Of a DNA stretch of 64,000 nucleotides, positions 7,596 through 18,144 are shown in pieces. Made by a program: the position numbers and the translations under genes. This stretch comes from an uncultured Alistipes sp. (GTDB lineage Bacteria; Bacteroidota; Bacteroidia; Bacteroidales; Rikenellaceae). Position 1 is the stretch's first letter; the number at the start of each line of letters is the position of its first letter. Under the pieces are notes generated by a model. The model did not search any database and was not told the origin of the DNA. It saw only the letters and a list, made by a program, of their open reading frames with translations. The stretch lies in contig CANASP010000002.1 in assembly GCA_947364365.1 (NCBI GenBank), positions 1 to 64,000 of the forward strand, read 5' to 3'.

Positions 7596-8225
7596 ATGTT
7601 CGAAACGATCCGAAACGTAGTCTTCGACCTGGGCGGCGTGCTGGTCGACCTCGACATCGAGCGCTGCCGCGCAGCCTTCCGCTCGCTGGGCATGGAAGCC
7701 GCGGCACGGCTTGTCGACCCCTGCTACCCTGCCGAAGTCTTCGGGCTGCTCGAAGGGGGCGCTATCCCCTTTGCCGAGGCGTGTGCGCGGCTGCGCGACC
7801 TTTCGGCCACGCCGTCGGTCACGGACGAGCAAATCGCCGGAGCCTTCGGCGCCTTTCTCACGGGCGTTCCCGTCGGGAAGATCCGCCAGATCGCCGCGCT
7901 GCGCCGGCGCGGGATCCGCACCTACGTCTTGTCGAACAACAACCCCGCCTCGATGCGCTACATCCGCCGCATGTTCGAGGCCGACGGGCAGACGATGGAC
8001 GACTATTTCGACCGTATTTACCTCTCCTACGAGATGAAGATGCTCAAGCCCTCGCCCGCGATTTTCCGCGCGATGCTCGACCGGGGCGGCATGCGGCCCG
8101 ACGAAACGCTCTTCATCGACGACGGCGAGAAGAACGTCGCGACGGCACGCTCGCTCGGCATGGCGGTCTACCGCCCCGCCCCGCACGAGGATTTCGGCGA
8201 GCTGCTCGACGAGATCGGACGATAG
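7596..8225 (+). CDS. HAD-superfamily hydrolase (HAD-IA type)
   Basis: 209 residues with motif [14 protein letters not shown] (nucleophile Asp), motif II VLSNNN, motif III Lys in [12 protein letters not shown] and motif [12 protein letters not shown] helical cap lies between motifs I and II, as in HAD-IA phosphatases similar to YihX or haloacid dehalogenases. It begins 8 bp after the SDR gene and probably belongs to the same transcript, though it may have an unrelated role in sugar-phosphate or nucleotide removal. The substrate cannot be read from the sequence. Confidence 0.88.
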   Translation: MFETIRNVVFDLGGVLVDLDIERCRAAFRSLGMEAAARLVDPCYPAEVFGLLEGGAIPFAEACARLRDLSATPSVTDEQIAGAFGAFLTGVPVGKIRQIAALRRRGIRTYVLSNNNPASMRYIRRMFEADGQTMDDYFDRIYLSYEMKMLKPSPAIFRAMLDRGGMRPDETLFIDDGEKNVATARSLGMAVYRPAPHEDFGELLDEIGR

Positions 8226-8259
8226 AAAAAGCGTGTCCCGACCCGAAGTCGAGACACGC
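8225..8259 (-). terminator. Rho-independent terminator of tRNA-Pro
   Basis: The stem gcgtgtc(t)cgac / gtcgggacacgc at 8231-8259, read on the minus strand, is followed by TTTTT. It lies directly downstream of the tRNA gene. Confidence 0.75.
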
Positions 8260-8268
8260 CTGTGCCGT

Positions 8269-8344
<76 letters not shown>

Positions 8345-8357
8345 TCGTTTTGCGGTG

Positions 8358-8387
8358 CAAAGATAGCGGCTTTTTCCATCACCACAA
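8358..8387 (-). promoter_or_regulatory. Promoter of tRNA-Pro
   Basis: On the minus strand TTG (8387-8385) and TATCTTTG (8365-8358) are separated by 19 nt, an exact match to the Bacteroidota promoter pattern. Confidence 0.75.
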
Positions 8388-8487
8388 ATTTTTAGCGCGA
8401 AAACCTCGCCGCACGCCGCACGGAAAATCCGGCATGCGATTTGCTCTGCTCCCGGGCAAAACCTCACCGCAAAGCAAACGCACCGAC

Positions 8488-9999
8488 ATGAAACCTTCCG
8501 ACAAGCAGCGCAAGACGCTCACCGCCGAGAACGGCCGTCCCGTGGCCGACAACCAAAACATCCAGACCGCCGGGCAGCCCGGCGTCGCCACGTTGCAGGA
8601 CGTGTGGTACCTCGAAAAGCTCGCCCACTTCGACCGCGAGGTGATCCCCGAGAGGCGCATGCACGCCAAGGGCTCGGGGGCCTTCGGCACCTTCACCGTC
8701 ACGCACGACATCACACGCTACACCCGCGCCTCGATCTTCGCCGCCGTGGGCAAGCAGACCGAGTGTTTCGTGCGCTTCTCGACCGTCGCGGGCGAGCGCG
8801 GCGCGGCCGACGCCGAGCGCGACATCCGCGGCTTCGCCATGAAGTTCTACACCGACGCGGGCAACTGGGACCTGGTGGGCAACAACACGCCGGTCTTCTT
8901 CCTGCGCGACCCGATGAAGTTCCCCGACCTGAACCACGCCATCAAGCGCGATCCCCGCACGGGCATGCGCAGCGCCAATAACAACTGGGACTTCTGGACG
9001 CTGCTGCCCGAGGCGCTCCACCAGGTGACCATCACCATGTCGCCGCGCGGCATCCCCGCGTCGTTCCGCCACATGCACGGCTTCGGCAGCCACACCTACA
9101 GCTTCTACGACCGCGACAACCGCCGCACGTGGGTCAAGTTCCACTTCCGCACGATGCAGGGGATCCGCAACCTCACCGACGCCGAGGCCGAGGCGATCAT
9201 CGCCAAGGACCGCGAGTCGAACCAGCGCGACCTCTACGAGGCGATCGAGCGGGGCGACTTCCCGCGCTGGAAGATGCAGGTGCAGCTGATGTCGGAGGAG
9301 GAGGCGCGCCGCTACCACATCAACCCCTTCGACCTGACGAAGGTGTGGTACCACGGCGATTTCCCGCTCCACGACGTGGGGATCCTCGAACTCAACCGCA
9401 ACCCCGCGAACTTCTTCGCCGAGGTCGAGCAGGCGGCCTTCAACCCGACGAATATCGTCGAGGGGATCGGCTTCTCGCCCGACAAGATGTTGCAGGGGCG
9501 CCTGTTCTCCTACGGCGACGCGCAGCGCTACCGGCTGGGGGTCAACCACAACCTGATCCCCGTCAACCGGCCCCGCTGCCCCTTCCACGCCTACCACCGC
9601 GACGGGCAGATGCGCACCGACGACAACTACGGCGGCACACCGGCCTACGAGCCCAACAGCTACGGCGAGTGGCGCGACACCCCCTCGGTCAAGGAGCCGC
9701 CGCTGGAGACGGCGGGAGCGGTCGACAGCTACGACGAGCGCACCTACGACGACGATTACTACACGCAGCCGGGCAAGCTCTGGCGCCTGATGACGCCCGA
9801 GGACCAGCAGGCCACGTGCGAGAACACGGCCCGCGCGATGGGCGACGCGGCGCTCTTCATCAAGCAGCGCCACGTGCGCAACTGCCACCGCGCCGACCCG
9901 GCCTACGGCCGCGGTGTCGCCCGGGCGCTGGGCATCTCGCTCGAGAAGGCCCTCGCGGCCGAGGATCCGGCCCACCCCGCCTGGGACAAGCGAAAATAG
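8488..9999 (+). CDS. katA: Monofunctional heme catalase
   Basis: 503 residues, the size of small-subunit (clade 3) catalases, which convert hydrogen peroxide to water and oxygen in the cytoplasm. Catalytic His59 lies in [14 protein letters not shown], the distal-site Asn in VGNNTPVFF (about 132-133), and the heme-ligand Tyr342 in [13 protein letters not shown]. The ATG at 8488 gives the usual catalase N-terminus; the frame stays open upstream but overlaps the tRNA gene. No signal peptide. It is likely monocistronic: a strong hairpin follows at 10056-10094. In Bacteroidota catalases are commonly peroxide-induced via OxyR, but no operator was identified here. Confidence 0.97.
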   Translation: MKPSDKQRKTLTAENGRPVADNQNIQTAGQPGVATLQDVWYLEKLAHFDREVIPERRMHAKGSGAFGTFTVTHDITRYTRASIFAAVGKQTECFVRFSTVAGERGAADAERDIRGFAMKFYTDAGNWDLVGNNTPVFFLRDPMKFPDLNHAIKRDPRTGMRSANNNWDFWTLLPEALHQVTITMSPRGIPASFRHMHGFGSHTYSFYDRDNRRTWVKFHFRTMQGIRNLTDAEAEAIIAKDRESNQRDLYEAIERGDFPRWKMQVQLMSEEEARRYHINPFDLTKVWYHGDFPLHDVGILELNRNPANFFAEVEQAAFNPTNIVEGIGFSPDKMLQGRLFSYGDAQRYRLGVNHNLIPVNRPRCPFHAYHRDGQMRTDDNYGGTPAYEPNSYGEWRDTPSVKEPPLETAGAVDSYDERTYDDDYYTQPGKLWRLMTPEDQQATCENTARAMGDAALFIKQRHVRNCHRADPAYGRGVARALGISLEKALAAEDPAHPAWDKRK

Positions 10000-10055
10000 G
10001 CGACAGAGCGCGGCGGGTCCGTCCGCACGAAACGACGCACGATCCGCCGCACGAA

Positions 10056-10094
10056 ACGAGGAGCGCCGCCCCGCAAGGGGGCGGCGCTCCTCGT
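10056..10094. terminator. Perfect 17-bp hairpin downstream of catalase
   Basis: Arms 10056-10072 (acgaggagcgccgcccc) and 10078-10094 are perfect complements with a 5-nt loop. There is no T-run, so it may be a terminator or an mRNA 3'-end stabiliser. Confidence 0.55.
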
Positions 10095-10130
10095 CGATAC
10101 ACACCTGCCGCGCAGATAAAGGAGGGTGCG

Positions 10131-10208
10131 GCCCGAAGCCGGCGGAGGCGGTTTCGGAGCGGCAGCGACAAAAACAGCCCTCCGCCCGGGGCGGCTACGG
10201 GCTGTGCG
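10131..10208. repeat. Element alpha, GC-rich dispersed repeat
   Basis: This is a close copy of the segments at 434-511 and 32891-32970, including the shared core gcgacaaaaacagccctccg. The rest of the 10000-10360 gap holds only the two hairpins. Confidence 0.8.
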
Positions 10209-10295
10209 ACGTTGAAAAAAGCGCAGTCCGCACGAAAGACCGCGCCGGACAACTACGGACCGGCAGCTCGAAGAGCCGCTCCGTTTTCCGGAAAC

Positions 10296-10332
10296 AGCGA
10301 GCAGCCCCTCCGCCGGGGAGGGGCTGCTCGCT
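10296..10332 (-). terminator. Hairpin terminator of the GH20 gene
   Basis: A perfect 16-bp stem (agcgagcagcccctcc / ggaggggctgctcgct) with a 5-nt loop lies just beyond the stop codon of the minus-strand hexosaminidase. Confidence 0.55.
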
Positions 10333-10360
10333 GCAACGCTCCGGAGAGAACCGAAGCGCG

Positions 10361-12634
10361 CTACTCGATCGCGATCTCGTCGCAGCAGAGCTGCGCTTCG
10401 CGGCCGGGACGGGGCGCCGTGGGCGGTGCGACACCGGCGCTGCGGGCCCTCACGCGCACCCAGCGGGCCGCGGCGCCGCCCAGATCGAGCACCACGTCGC
10501 GCACACCGCGCCAGTCGGCGAAGAGGCTGTCGGCGGGAGCCTCCCACCGCGCCGCCCCGACGAAATGCTCGCCGTCGGACGAGAGCTCCACGAGCACCTC
10601 CCGGGGGAGGTAGATGCCCATGCCGGGGTTGGCGATCGTCCCCAGCGTGCAACGGCGGAGCTCCTCCTCGCGCAGCAGGTCGACGGTCGCCGTCAGCTCG
10701 CCGCCCGTGCGGCCGCACCACTCGAAGTCGGAGTTACGCTGCCCGCGCACGCCGTTGACGAGCAGCGCGCCCTGCGGTCCGAGCCCCTCGACGGGACGGG
10801 CTGTGGCCTTGTTCCAACCGATCGCAAGGGTCAGCACCTCGCCCATGCGCTCGCCGCGGCGGAAGGTGGCACAGCGAAGCGTCGTGGCGCGGTCGACAAC
10901 CACGGGACCGCGGTATGCGGCCGACCGCGCGGCGGGTTCGCTCCCGTCGGTCGTGAAGCGGATCTCGACGTCGGGCCGCTCGCACGCCAGCCGGACTTCA
11001 AGCCGCCCGTCGAGGGGGCGCACCGTGTGCTGGATGTTGTACATCGAGCGCGCCGCCACGATCCCCGCGCCGGCCAGCCGGCCGACATAGCGGTCCAACG
11101 CCCCGAGGAACTCGGGCCACCGCTTGCGGTCGGGCTGCGACCAGCCGATCTCGGCCAGCGCCGCCGTGCGCGGGAAGAGCAGGTAGTCGACCTCCTCGGG
11201 CGACGAGCAGAACTCGGTCCACAGCGACGCCTGCACGCCCAGCAGCAGGTCGCGCCACGCCGGGTCCCAATCGGCCCCCACGGGGTCGTAGTCGAACAGC
11301 CCGCGCAGCGTGTTGTTGCCGAAATAGGTCTCGGGCTCGAACCACTGGGGACCCTGGTAGCGGATCAGGTAGCACACCTGCGCCGGGGTCATGACGAAGC
11401 GGTGGCCCTGCCGCGCGGCCCGCAGCGCCAGGTCGCCCCTCCCCTGCCAGCCGTAGACGATCGCCTCCTCGGGCAGCTCAGCGCGGGTCAGCTCGTCCCA
11501 GCCGCACACCTCGCGGCCGCGCCTGCGCACGTAGGCGGCCAGACGCTTCATGAAGTAGCCCTGCAACTGCTCGGGGTCGGTCATCCCCTCGGCCCGCATG
11601 CGCTCGCGGCAGCGGGGGCAAAGCGCCCAATAATATTTGTCGGCCTCGTCGCCGCCCAGGTGGATGCGACGCGAGGGAAAGAGCGCCATCACCTCGTCGA
11701 GCACGTTTTGCAGGAACTCGTAGACGGCGTCGTTGCCCGCGCAGAAGATGATGCGGGCGTTGTCGCCGCCCAGGCCCGGCAGCACGCCGATGTATTTGTC
11801 CACCACGGGGCAGGCGAGACAGGGATAGGCCGCCAGCGCGGCGTTGCTGTGGGCCGGGATGTCGATCTCGGGGATCACGTCGATCCGCCGCGCGGCGGCA
11901 TAGGCCACGATCTCGCGGATGTCGTCCTGCGTGTAGTAGCCGCCGACGGTCGCCTCCTCCCATTGGAGCGCGTTGCGCCGCGCGGGGAACGGAACGCCGG
12001 GACGGTCGACGCGCCAGGCTCCGACCTCCGTAAGGCGGGGATAGCGGCGGATCTCGACGCGCCAGCCGTTGTCGTCGCTCAGGTGCAGGTGGAGCGTGTT
12101 GATCTTCAGCGCCGCAATGGCGTCGATGATCTTCAGCACGTGCTCCTTGGGGATGAAGTAGCGCGCCACGTCGAGCATCAGCCCGCGGTAAGCGAAGCGC
12201 GGGGCGTCGGCGATCCGCACCGCAGGCACGCGCCACTCGGCGGCCCGGGCGTCGGGCAGCAGCTGGCCGAGGGTCTGCAACGCATAGAGGAATCCCCGCT
12301 CCGACGAGGCCGCCACGGCGATCCCGCCCGGCGTCACCTCGAGCCGGTAGCCTTCGTCGGCAAGCGACGGATCGGTCGCGAAGCGCACCGCGGAACTCCG
12401 CGGCACCGCGACCGTCACTTCGGGCGCATAACCCAGCGCCACGACCGCGAAGCTGCGCACGAGGGCGGCCTGCGCGGCATCTTCGGCGACGAAGGGCGTC
12501 TTACGGGTCATGCGGAAGGTCCCCCGGCCCGTCTCGACCGCGGCGGGTCGGGGCAGCAACAGCGGTTCGGGCACGGCGGCACGGAGGGTTGCGCCGTAGA
12601 GCGCGAACAGAAGGAGCGGCAGCAGTCGTTTCAT
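10361..12634 (-). CDS. Secreted GH20 beta-N-acetylhexosaminidase
   Basis: 757 residues from the ATG at 12634, chosen because it starts a signal peptide (MKRLLPLLLFALYGATLRAA). Order: GH20 N-terminal domain 2 (about 25-140), the GH20 barrel (about 145-480) with LHLHLSDDNGWR, VIPEIDIPAHSNA and the catalytic pair Asp329-Glu330 in HLGGDEADKYYW, then a chitobiase-type C-terminal beta domain (FTTDGSEP, about 550) and a discoidin-like end. It removes terminal GlcNAc or GalNAc from host glycans or chitooligosaccharides in the periplasm or on the surface. A longer upstream frame overlaps the helicase gene and is not used. Confidence 0.93.
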   Translation of the reverse strand: MKRLLPLLLFALYGATLRAAVPEPLLLPRPAAVETGRGTFRMTRKTPFVAEDAAQAALVRSFAVVALGYAPEVTVAVPRSSAVRFATDPSLADEGYRLEVTPGGIAVAASSERGFLYALQTLGQLLPDARAAEWRVPAVRIADAPRFAYRGLMLDVARYFIPKEHVLKIIDAIAALKINTLHLHLSDDNGWRVEIRRYPRLTEVGAWRVDRPGVPFPARRNALQWEEATVGGYYTQDDIREIVAYAAARRIDVIPEIDIPAHSNAALAAYPCLACPVVDKYIGVLPGLGGDNARIIFCAGNDAVYEFLQNVLDEVMALFPSRRIHLGGDEADKYYWALCPRCRERMRAEGMTDPEQLQGYFMKRLAAYVRRRGREVCGWDELTRAELPEEAIVYGWQGRGDLALRAARQGHRFVMTPAQVCYLIRYQGPQWFEPETYFGNNTLRGLFDYDPVGADWDPAWRDLLLGVQASLWTEFCSSPEEVDYLLFPRTAALAEIGWSQPDRKRWPEFLGALDRYVGRLAGAGIVAARSMYNIQHTVRPLDGRLEVRLACERPDVEIRFTTDGSEPAARSAAYRGPVVVDRATTLRCATFRRGERMGEVLTLAIGWNKATARPVEGLGPQGALLVNGVRGQRNSDFEWCGRTGGELTATVDLLREEELRRCTLGTIANPGMGIYLPREVLVELSSDGEHFVGAARWEAPADSLFADWRGVRDVVLDLGGAAARWVRVRARSAGVAPPTAPRPGREAQLCCDEIAIE

Positions 12635-12649
12635 AGGTCGGTATAGTTT

Positions 12650-12672
12650 CGAGGCCGGCAGTGCCGGCCTCG
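12650..12672 (-). terminator. Hairpin after the DEAD-box helicase gene
   Basis: The inverted repeat cgaggccgg / ccggcctcg lies 3 bp past the helicase stop codon on the minus strand. No long T-run follows. Confidence 0.45.
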
Positions 12673-12674
12673 GG

Positions 12675-14156
<1,482 letters not shown>

Positions 14157-14184
14157 AGTGCGAAAATGTATTTATGGTTGTGAA

Positions 14185-15537
14185 TTACTCGATCTCCTCG
14201 CCCAGCAGCGTGGCGGCCGTGCAGCCGGTGACGCGCACCCGCACGTAGTCGCCCACCCGGTGGTCGCCGCGGTCGAAGACCACCACCTTGTTCTGCGACG
14301 TGCGGCCCGAGAGCTGCCCCTCGTCACGCTTCGAGGCGCCCTCGACCAACACCTCGAACTCGCGGCCCACGTCGCGGCGGTTGCTCGCCAGCCCCAGCTC
14401 GTTCTGCAAGGCGATGATCTCCTGCAGGCGGCGCGACTTGACCGCGTCGTCCACGTCGTCGGGCAGGTGCTTCGAGGCGAACGTCCCGGGACGCTCGGAA
14501 TACTTGAACATGTAGGCGAAGTCGTAGCCCACCTCGCGCATGAGCGACAGGGTCTGGAGGTGCTCCTCCTCCGTCTCGCCCGAGAAGCCGGCGATCAGGT
14601 CGGTGGTGATGGCGCAGTCGGGCATGTAGCGGCGGATGGCCGCCACGCGGTCGAGGTACCACTCGCGCGTATACTTGCGGTTCATGCGCGCGAGCATCGA
14701 CGAGGCGCCCGACTGGGCCGGCAGGTGGATCGCCCGGCAGATGTTGGGCCGCGAGGCCATCACTTCGAGCAGGCGGTCGCTCATGTCCTTGGGGTGCGAC
14801 GTGGCGAAACGCACGCGCAGCAGCGGCGAGAGGTCGGCCACGCGGCGCAGCAGCTCGGGGAAGTCGACGTCGCCCGTGCGGTAGGAGTTGACGTTCTGCC
14901 CCAGCAGCGTCACCTCGCGGTAGCCGTTGGCGAAGAGCGAGCGCACCTCCGCGAGGATGGTCTCGGCCGGGCGGCTCCGCTCGCGGCCGCGCGTGTAGGG
15001 CACCACGCAGTAGGAGCAGAAGTTGTCGCAGCCGCGCATGATCGCCACGAAGGCGCTCACGCCGTTGCGGTCGAGGCGCACCGGCGCGATCTCGGCGTAG
15101 GTCTCCTCGGTCGAGAGCAGCACGTTGACCCCCTTGCCGCCCGCCTCGGCCTCGCGCACCAGGCGCGGCAGGTCGCGGTAGGCGTCGGGGCCCGCCACGA
15201 CGTCGACGGCCGAGGGGCCCTCGGTGAGCCGCTCGCGCAGCCGCTCGGCCATGCAGCCGATGATGCCCACGACGAGCCCCGGACGGGCCTTGCGCAGGCG
15301 CTTCATCTCGGCCAGGCGGCCCCAGATGCGCTGCTCGGCGTTGTCGCGGATCGAGCAGGTGTTGATGAGGATGACGTCGGCCTCCTCCGCCCGCTCGGTA
15401 TAGATGTATCCCTCCTGCTGCATGAGCGCGACGACGATCTCCGTGTCGCCCGCGTTCATCTGGCAGCCGTAGGTCTCGATGAAAAGTTTGCGTCCGGCTC
15501 CGGAGAGCGGCCGCAACGTATTGACATTGATTTCCAA
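14185..15537 (-). CDS. miaB: tRNA-2-methylthio-N6-dimethylallyladenosine synthase MiaB
   Basis: 450 residues. The N-terminal UPF0004 domain has three cluster-binding cysteines (Cys25 in YGCQMN, Cys61 in NTCSIR, Cys95 in IGCMAE); the radical-SAM domain has Cys170-x3-Cys174-x2-Cys177 (RGCDNFCSYC); a TRAM domain ends the protein. It methylthiolates i6A37 of tRNAs using S-adenosylmethionine and two 4Fe-4S clusters. The start is a TTG at 15537: an in-frame stop lies nine codons upstream and no ATG precedes the first conserved cysteine. It lies 28 bp upstream of the DEAD-box gene in the same orientation. Confidence 0.96.
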   Translation of the reverse strand: MEINVNTLRPLSGAGRKLFIETYGCQMNAGDTEIVVALMQQEGYIYTERAEEADVILINTCSIRDNAEQRIWGRLAEMKRLRKARPGLVVGIIGCMAERLRERLTEGPSAVDVVAGPDAYRDLPRLVREAEAGGKGVNVLLSTEETYAEIAPVRLDRNGVSAFVAIMRGCDNFCSYCVVPYTRGRERSRPAETILAEVRSLFANGYREVTLLGQNVNSYRTGDVDFPELLRRVADLSPLLRVRFATSHPKDMSDRLLEVMASRPNICRAIHLPAQSGASSMLARMNRKYTREWYLDRVAAIRRYMPDCAITTDLIAGFSGETEEEHLQTLSLMREVGYDFAYMFKYSERPGTFASKHLPDDVDDAVKSRRLQEIIALQNELGLASNRRDVGREFEVLVEGASKRDEGQLSGRTSQNKVVVFDRGDHRVGDYVRVRVTGCTAATLLGEEIE

Positions 15538-15578
15538 CTCTTGATCTTTAATTCCCGGTTCTTAATTTTCGTTGGCCC

Positions 15579-16574
15579 CTACTCCGCCTGCATGGCATCC
15601 TTGTCGGGCAGCGGTTTGAAGCCCTCGCCGTAGGTGTCGTAGGCGTCGGTGACGACGACGAACGCACGCGGATCGATCTCCTTGATCTTGTGCTGGACCT
15701 GGTGCACCTCCTTGCGGCTCACCACCAGGAAGATCATGTCGCGCGACGTGCCGGTGTACATGCCCCGCGAGCGGATGTAGGTGGCGCTGCGGTCGAGGTC
15801 CTCGATGATGAAGCGGCGGAGCTCCTCGTGGTTGTCGCTGATGATGAAGAGCAGCTTGTCGTACGACGCGCCGTCGAGCATGTAGGCCACCACGCGCGAC
15901 GAGGCGTAGATCGTCAGCAGCGAGTAGAGCGTCAGCATCCACCCCTCGGGGGCCGCCTCGCCCGTGCCCAGTCCGAAACCGATGACCACCAGACCCGACA
16001 GCACCACGGCGCCGTCGGCCAGGAAGATGCCCGTGGAGAACTTGATGCCGCAGAACTTCTGCAGGAGCATCCCCACGATGTCCGTGCCGCCCGTGGTGGC
16101 CTGCTGCCTGACGACGATGCCCTGGCCCACGCCCACCGTCACCGCAGCCATGAGGCACGTGAGCAGCAGGTCGTTCGACAGGTCGAGCCGCCCGCCCAGC
16201 ATGAGCGCCGGATCGAGGCTCTCGACGGCCGCGGCATCGGGGTAGATGAGCTGCGTGAGCACGTTCATGAAGCCGGGCGTGTAGAGCGCCGCGACGACCG
16301 TGCGGGCGCCGAACTGCCCGCCGAAGACGAGCAGCGCCACGAGCATCAGCGGGATGTCGAACATGTAGCCGAACGTACCCACCTGGATCGAGGGGAAGAT
16401 GTTGTGCAGGACGATGCCCAGACCGTAGACGCCGCCCGGGACGAAGTTGTAGGGGTTGATGAAGAGCACGAAGCCCGCGCCCATGACCGAGCAGCCCAGG
16501 ATGATGAGAAACCACGAGCGCCACCAGGCCCACGAGCCCATCGGTTCGAGCATCGACAGTGTTTTAGTATCCAT
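15579..16574 (-). CDS. YitT-family membrane protein (DUF161 plus C-terminal DUF2179)
   Basis: 331 residues with about five to six membrane helices (from residue 21; motif NPYNFVPGGVYGLGI, and GGTDIVGMLLQKF typical of DUF161) followed by a cytosolic ferredoxin-like DUF2179 domain (about 240-325, RDMIFLVVSRKEV). The family is widespread and the transported substrate is unknown. The start at 16574 was preferred because a consensus -7 box sits 21 bp upstream; the longer frame reads through that promoter. Confidence 0.88.
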   Translation of the reverse strand: MDTKTLSMLEPMGSWAWWRSWFLIILGCSVMGAGFVLFINPYNFVPGGVYGLGIVLHNIFPSIQVGTFGYMFDIPLMLVALLVFGGQFGARTVVAALYTPGFMNVLTQLIYPDAAAVESLDPALMLGGRLDLSNDLLLTCLMAAVTVGVGQGIVVRQQATTGGTDIVGMLLQKFCGIKFSTGIFLADGAVVLSGLVVIGFGLGTGEAAPEGWMLTLYSLLTIYASSRVVAYMLDGASYDKLLFIISDNHEELRRFIIEDLDRSATYIRSRGMYTGTSRDMIFLVVSRKEVHQVQHKIKEIDPRAFVVVTDAYDTYGEGFKPLPDKDAMQAE

Positions 16575-16594
16575 ACGATTTCGTATTCGAGCAA

Positions 16595-16602
16595 CAAAGT
16601 TA
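16595..16602 (-). promoter_or_regulatory. -7 box upstream of the YitT-family gene
   Basis: TAACTTTG on the minus strand, an exact match to TAnnTTTG, 21 bp before the start codon. No clear -33 TTG. Confidence 0.55.
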
Positions 16603-16623
16603 GCAATAAAAAGCGAGATCCCG

Positions 16624-16667
16624 AAAAATAAGGAGGGCAGAACGGCCCGCATTCCGATGCGAGCCGT
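16624..16667 (-). terminator. Terminator of the endonuclease/exonuclease/phosphatase gene
   Basis: Stem acggc(c)cgcat / atgcg(a)gccgt at 16642-16667, a short distance after the stop of the minus-strand gene; a T-rich stretch follows some 14 nt later. Confidence 0.4.
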
Positions 16668-16687
16668 CCGATATCCGCCCCGGCGGG

Positions 16688-17866
16688 CTATCGCCGCACC
16701 CGGCGGAAGGTCACGAGCACCCCCTTGTGGTCCGTCGGCCACGTTCCGTCGCCTGCGGGTTCGACGAACTTATCGCGGCTCCGCTCCTCCGCGCGCCCGC
16801 ACCGCACGATCGACGAGCGGGGCCCCACGACCGCAGCGCGCCGGGGACGGAAGGCGCCGCCCGCGAGGTAGTAGACGAAGTCGATGCGGTCGCGCTCGTC
16901 GGCCTCGGGGGCCCACGTCAGATCGCGGGGCTCCTTCGCGGCGTTGTCCGACGGATAGGTGAAGCCCGGATGGGTCACCGGGTCGGGATGGACCGCGCGG
17001 TAGGCATCGCGGAAACCGCCCCCGTAGAGCAGCACCGAGCAGTCCCACGGGACGATGCAGCCGCCGTGGTCCCACAGCGAGCGCGTGGCGTCGGTCCAGT
17101 CGAGATGCGAGGGTTCGTTGAAATCGCCGGCCAGCAGCACCAGGTCGGCCTTCTCGCCCGAGGCCTCCGCGAGAAACGCCCGGATGGCCTCGTCGCGCGT
17201 CGAACCCCGGTTCATCCGCACGATGGCCTCCGTATCCGCGACCGGGGTCTCCAGCCGCTTCCACGTGACGCCGTCGTAACCGCGCGGCAGATAGCAGGCG
17301 TAGTGGGTATAGTCCAGATGCGCGGGATAGATCACCACGTCGCAGCCGTCGACGTCGATGCGCACCTTGGTGTCGACACCGCCCGAGATCGTCGCGAGCC
17401 CGTTGCGGCACTCCACGATCGGATAGCGCGACACCACGCAGACGTCGGTGCCCTGCACCCCCGAGCAGCTGCCCGAGGCGCCGTACCATTTCTGCCCGCG
17501 ACAGCCGAGCGCCTCGACCAGCCGGTCGCAGGTCACCCCGTCGTGGTTCGAGACCTCGCACAGCGAGACGATGTGGGCGTCGGTGGCGATGATCTGGTCG
17601 ACCAGCGCCTCGAAACCGCCCGGCACGGCCGAGGCATCGTGCCAGATATTGAGCTGGAGCACGCGCAGCTCCCGCGAAGCGGACGGGGCCGCGGAGGCAT
17701 CCGCGGCATCCGTGGCGGAGGAGGCAACGGCGGAAGCGACGGCCGCGGAGGAAGAGGCGGTCTCCGTTCGCGCGCGTTCGGAGCGCGCATCGCGGAGCGG
17801 ACGGGCCGCTGCGGGGCAGGCGACGGCCAGCACCCAGGAAAAGAGGAGAAGATTACGTAACATCAT
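16688..17866 (-). CDS. Secreted endonuclease/exonuclease/phosphatase-fold protein
   Basis: 392 residues. A signal peptide (MMLRNLLLFSWVLAVACPAAA) is followed by a low-complexity Ala/Ser/Glu-rich linker (about 25-70) and an EEP-fold domain: VLQLNIWHD, SLCEVSN, LLAGDFNEPSHLDW, RIDFVYY and the terminal WPTDHKGVLVTF His motif. This fold hydrolyses phosphodiesters in nucleic acids, sphingomyelin or inositol phosphates; export suggests an envelope or secreted role, but substrate is unknown. ATGs at 17866 and 17863 are adjacent. Hairpin repeats with -7-like boxes lie upstream. Confidence 0.85.
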   Translation of the reverse strand: MMLRNLLLFSWVLAVACPAAARPLRDARSERARTETASSSAAVASAVASSATDAADASAAPSASRELRVLQLNIWHDASAVPGGFEALVDQIIATDAHIVSLCEVSNHDGVTCDRLVEALGCRGQKWYGASGSCSGVQGTDVCVVSRYPIVECRNGLATISGGVDTKVRIDVDGCDVVIYPAHLDYTHYACYLPRGYDGVTWKRLETPVADTEAIVRMNRGSTRDEAIRAFLAEASGEKADLVLLAGDFNEPSHLDWTDATRSLWDHGGCIVPWDCSVLLYGGGFRDAYRAVHPDPVTHPGFTYPSDNAAKEPRDLTWAPEADERDRIDFVYYLAGGAFRPRRAAVVGPRSSIVRCGRAEERSRDKFVEPAGDGTWPTDHKGVLVTFRRVRR

Positions 17867-17904
17867 ATTGCGGATCGGTTGGTGACGGGACAATGCGCGG
17901 TCGA

Positions 17905-18068
17905 AGGTACGAATAAGTGAGGGCAAACGCAAACTTGTTTGCACTTTGCCGAACGAGAGTATCTAAGACGAGGCGTAGCCGAAGTCAAAGATACGAATAA
18001 GCGAGGGTAAAAAGCAAGCTCGCTTGCTTTTTGCCGAGCGAAAGTATCTAAGGCGAAGCCAAAGATAC
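17905..18068. repeat. Two copies of a hairpin repeat with -7-like boxes at its ends
   Basis: Two imperfect palindromes (about 17908-17963 and 17989-18049). The second has outer arms agatac / gtatct and an inner stem gcaag-ctcg-cttgc flanked by ggtaaaaa / tttttgcc. The words caaagata at 17986 and 18060 read TATCTTTG on the minus strand. Other copies lie at 20139-20205 and 30967-31110. Confidence 0.75.
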
Positions 18069-18091
18069 GAAAAATCGGGCGCAAACGCAAG

Positions 18092-18123
18092 CGGACGCAC
18101 CCCTCGCGCGAGGAGTGCGTCCG
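18092..18123 (-). terminator. Hairpin downstream of the second GH20 gene
   Basis: A nested perfect stem: cggacgcac / gtgcgtccg enclosing cctcg-cg-cgagg, starting 22 bp after the stop codon of the minus-strand gene. Confidence 0.6.
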
Positions 18124-18144
18124 TCGTCGGAGCGCTGGCGTCCG

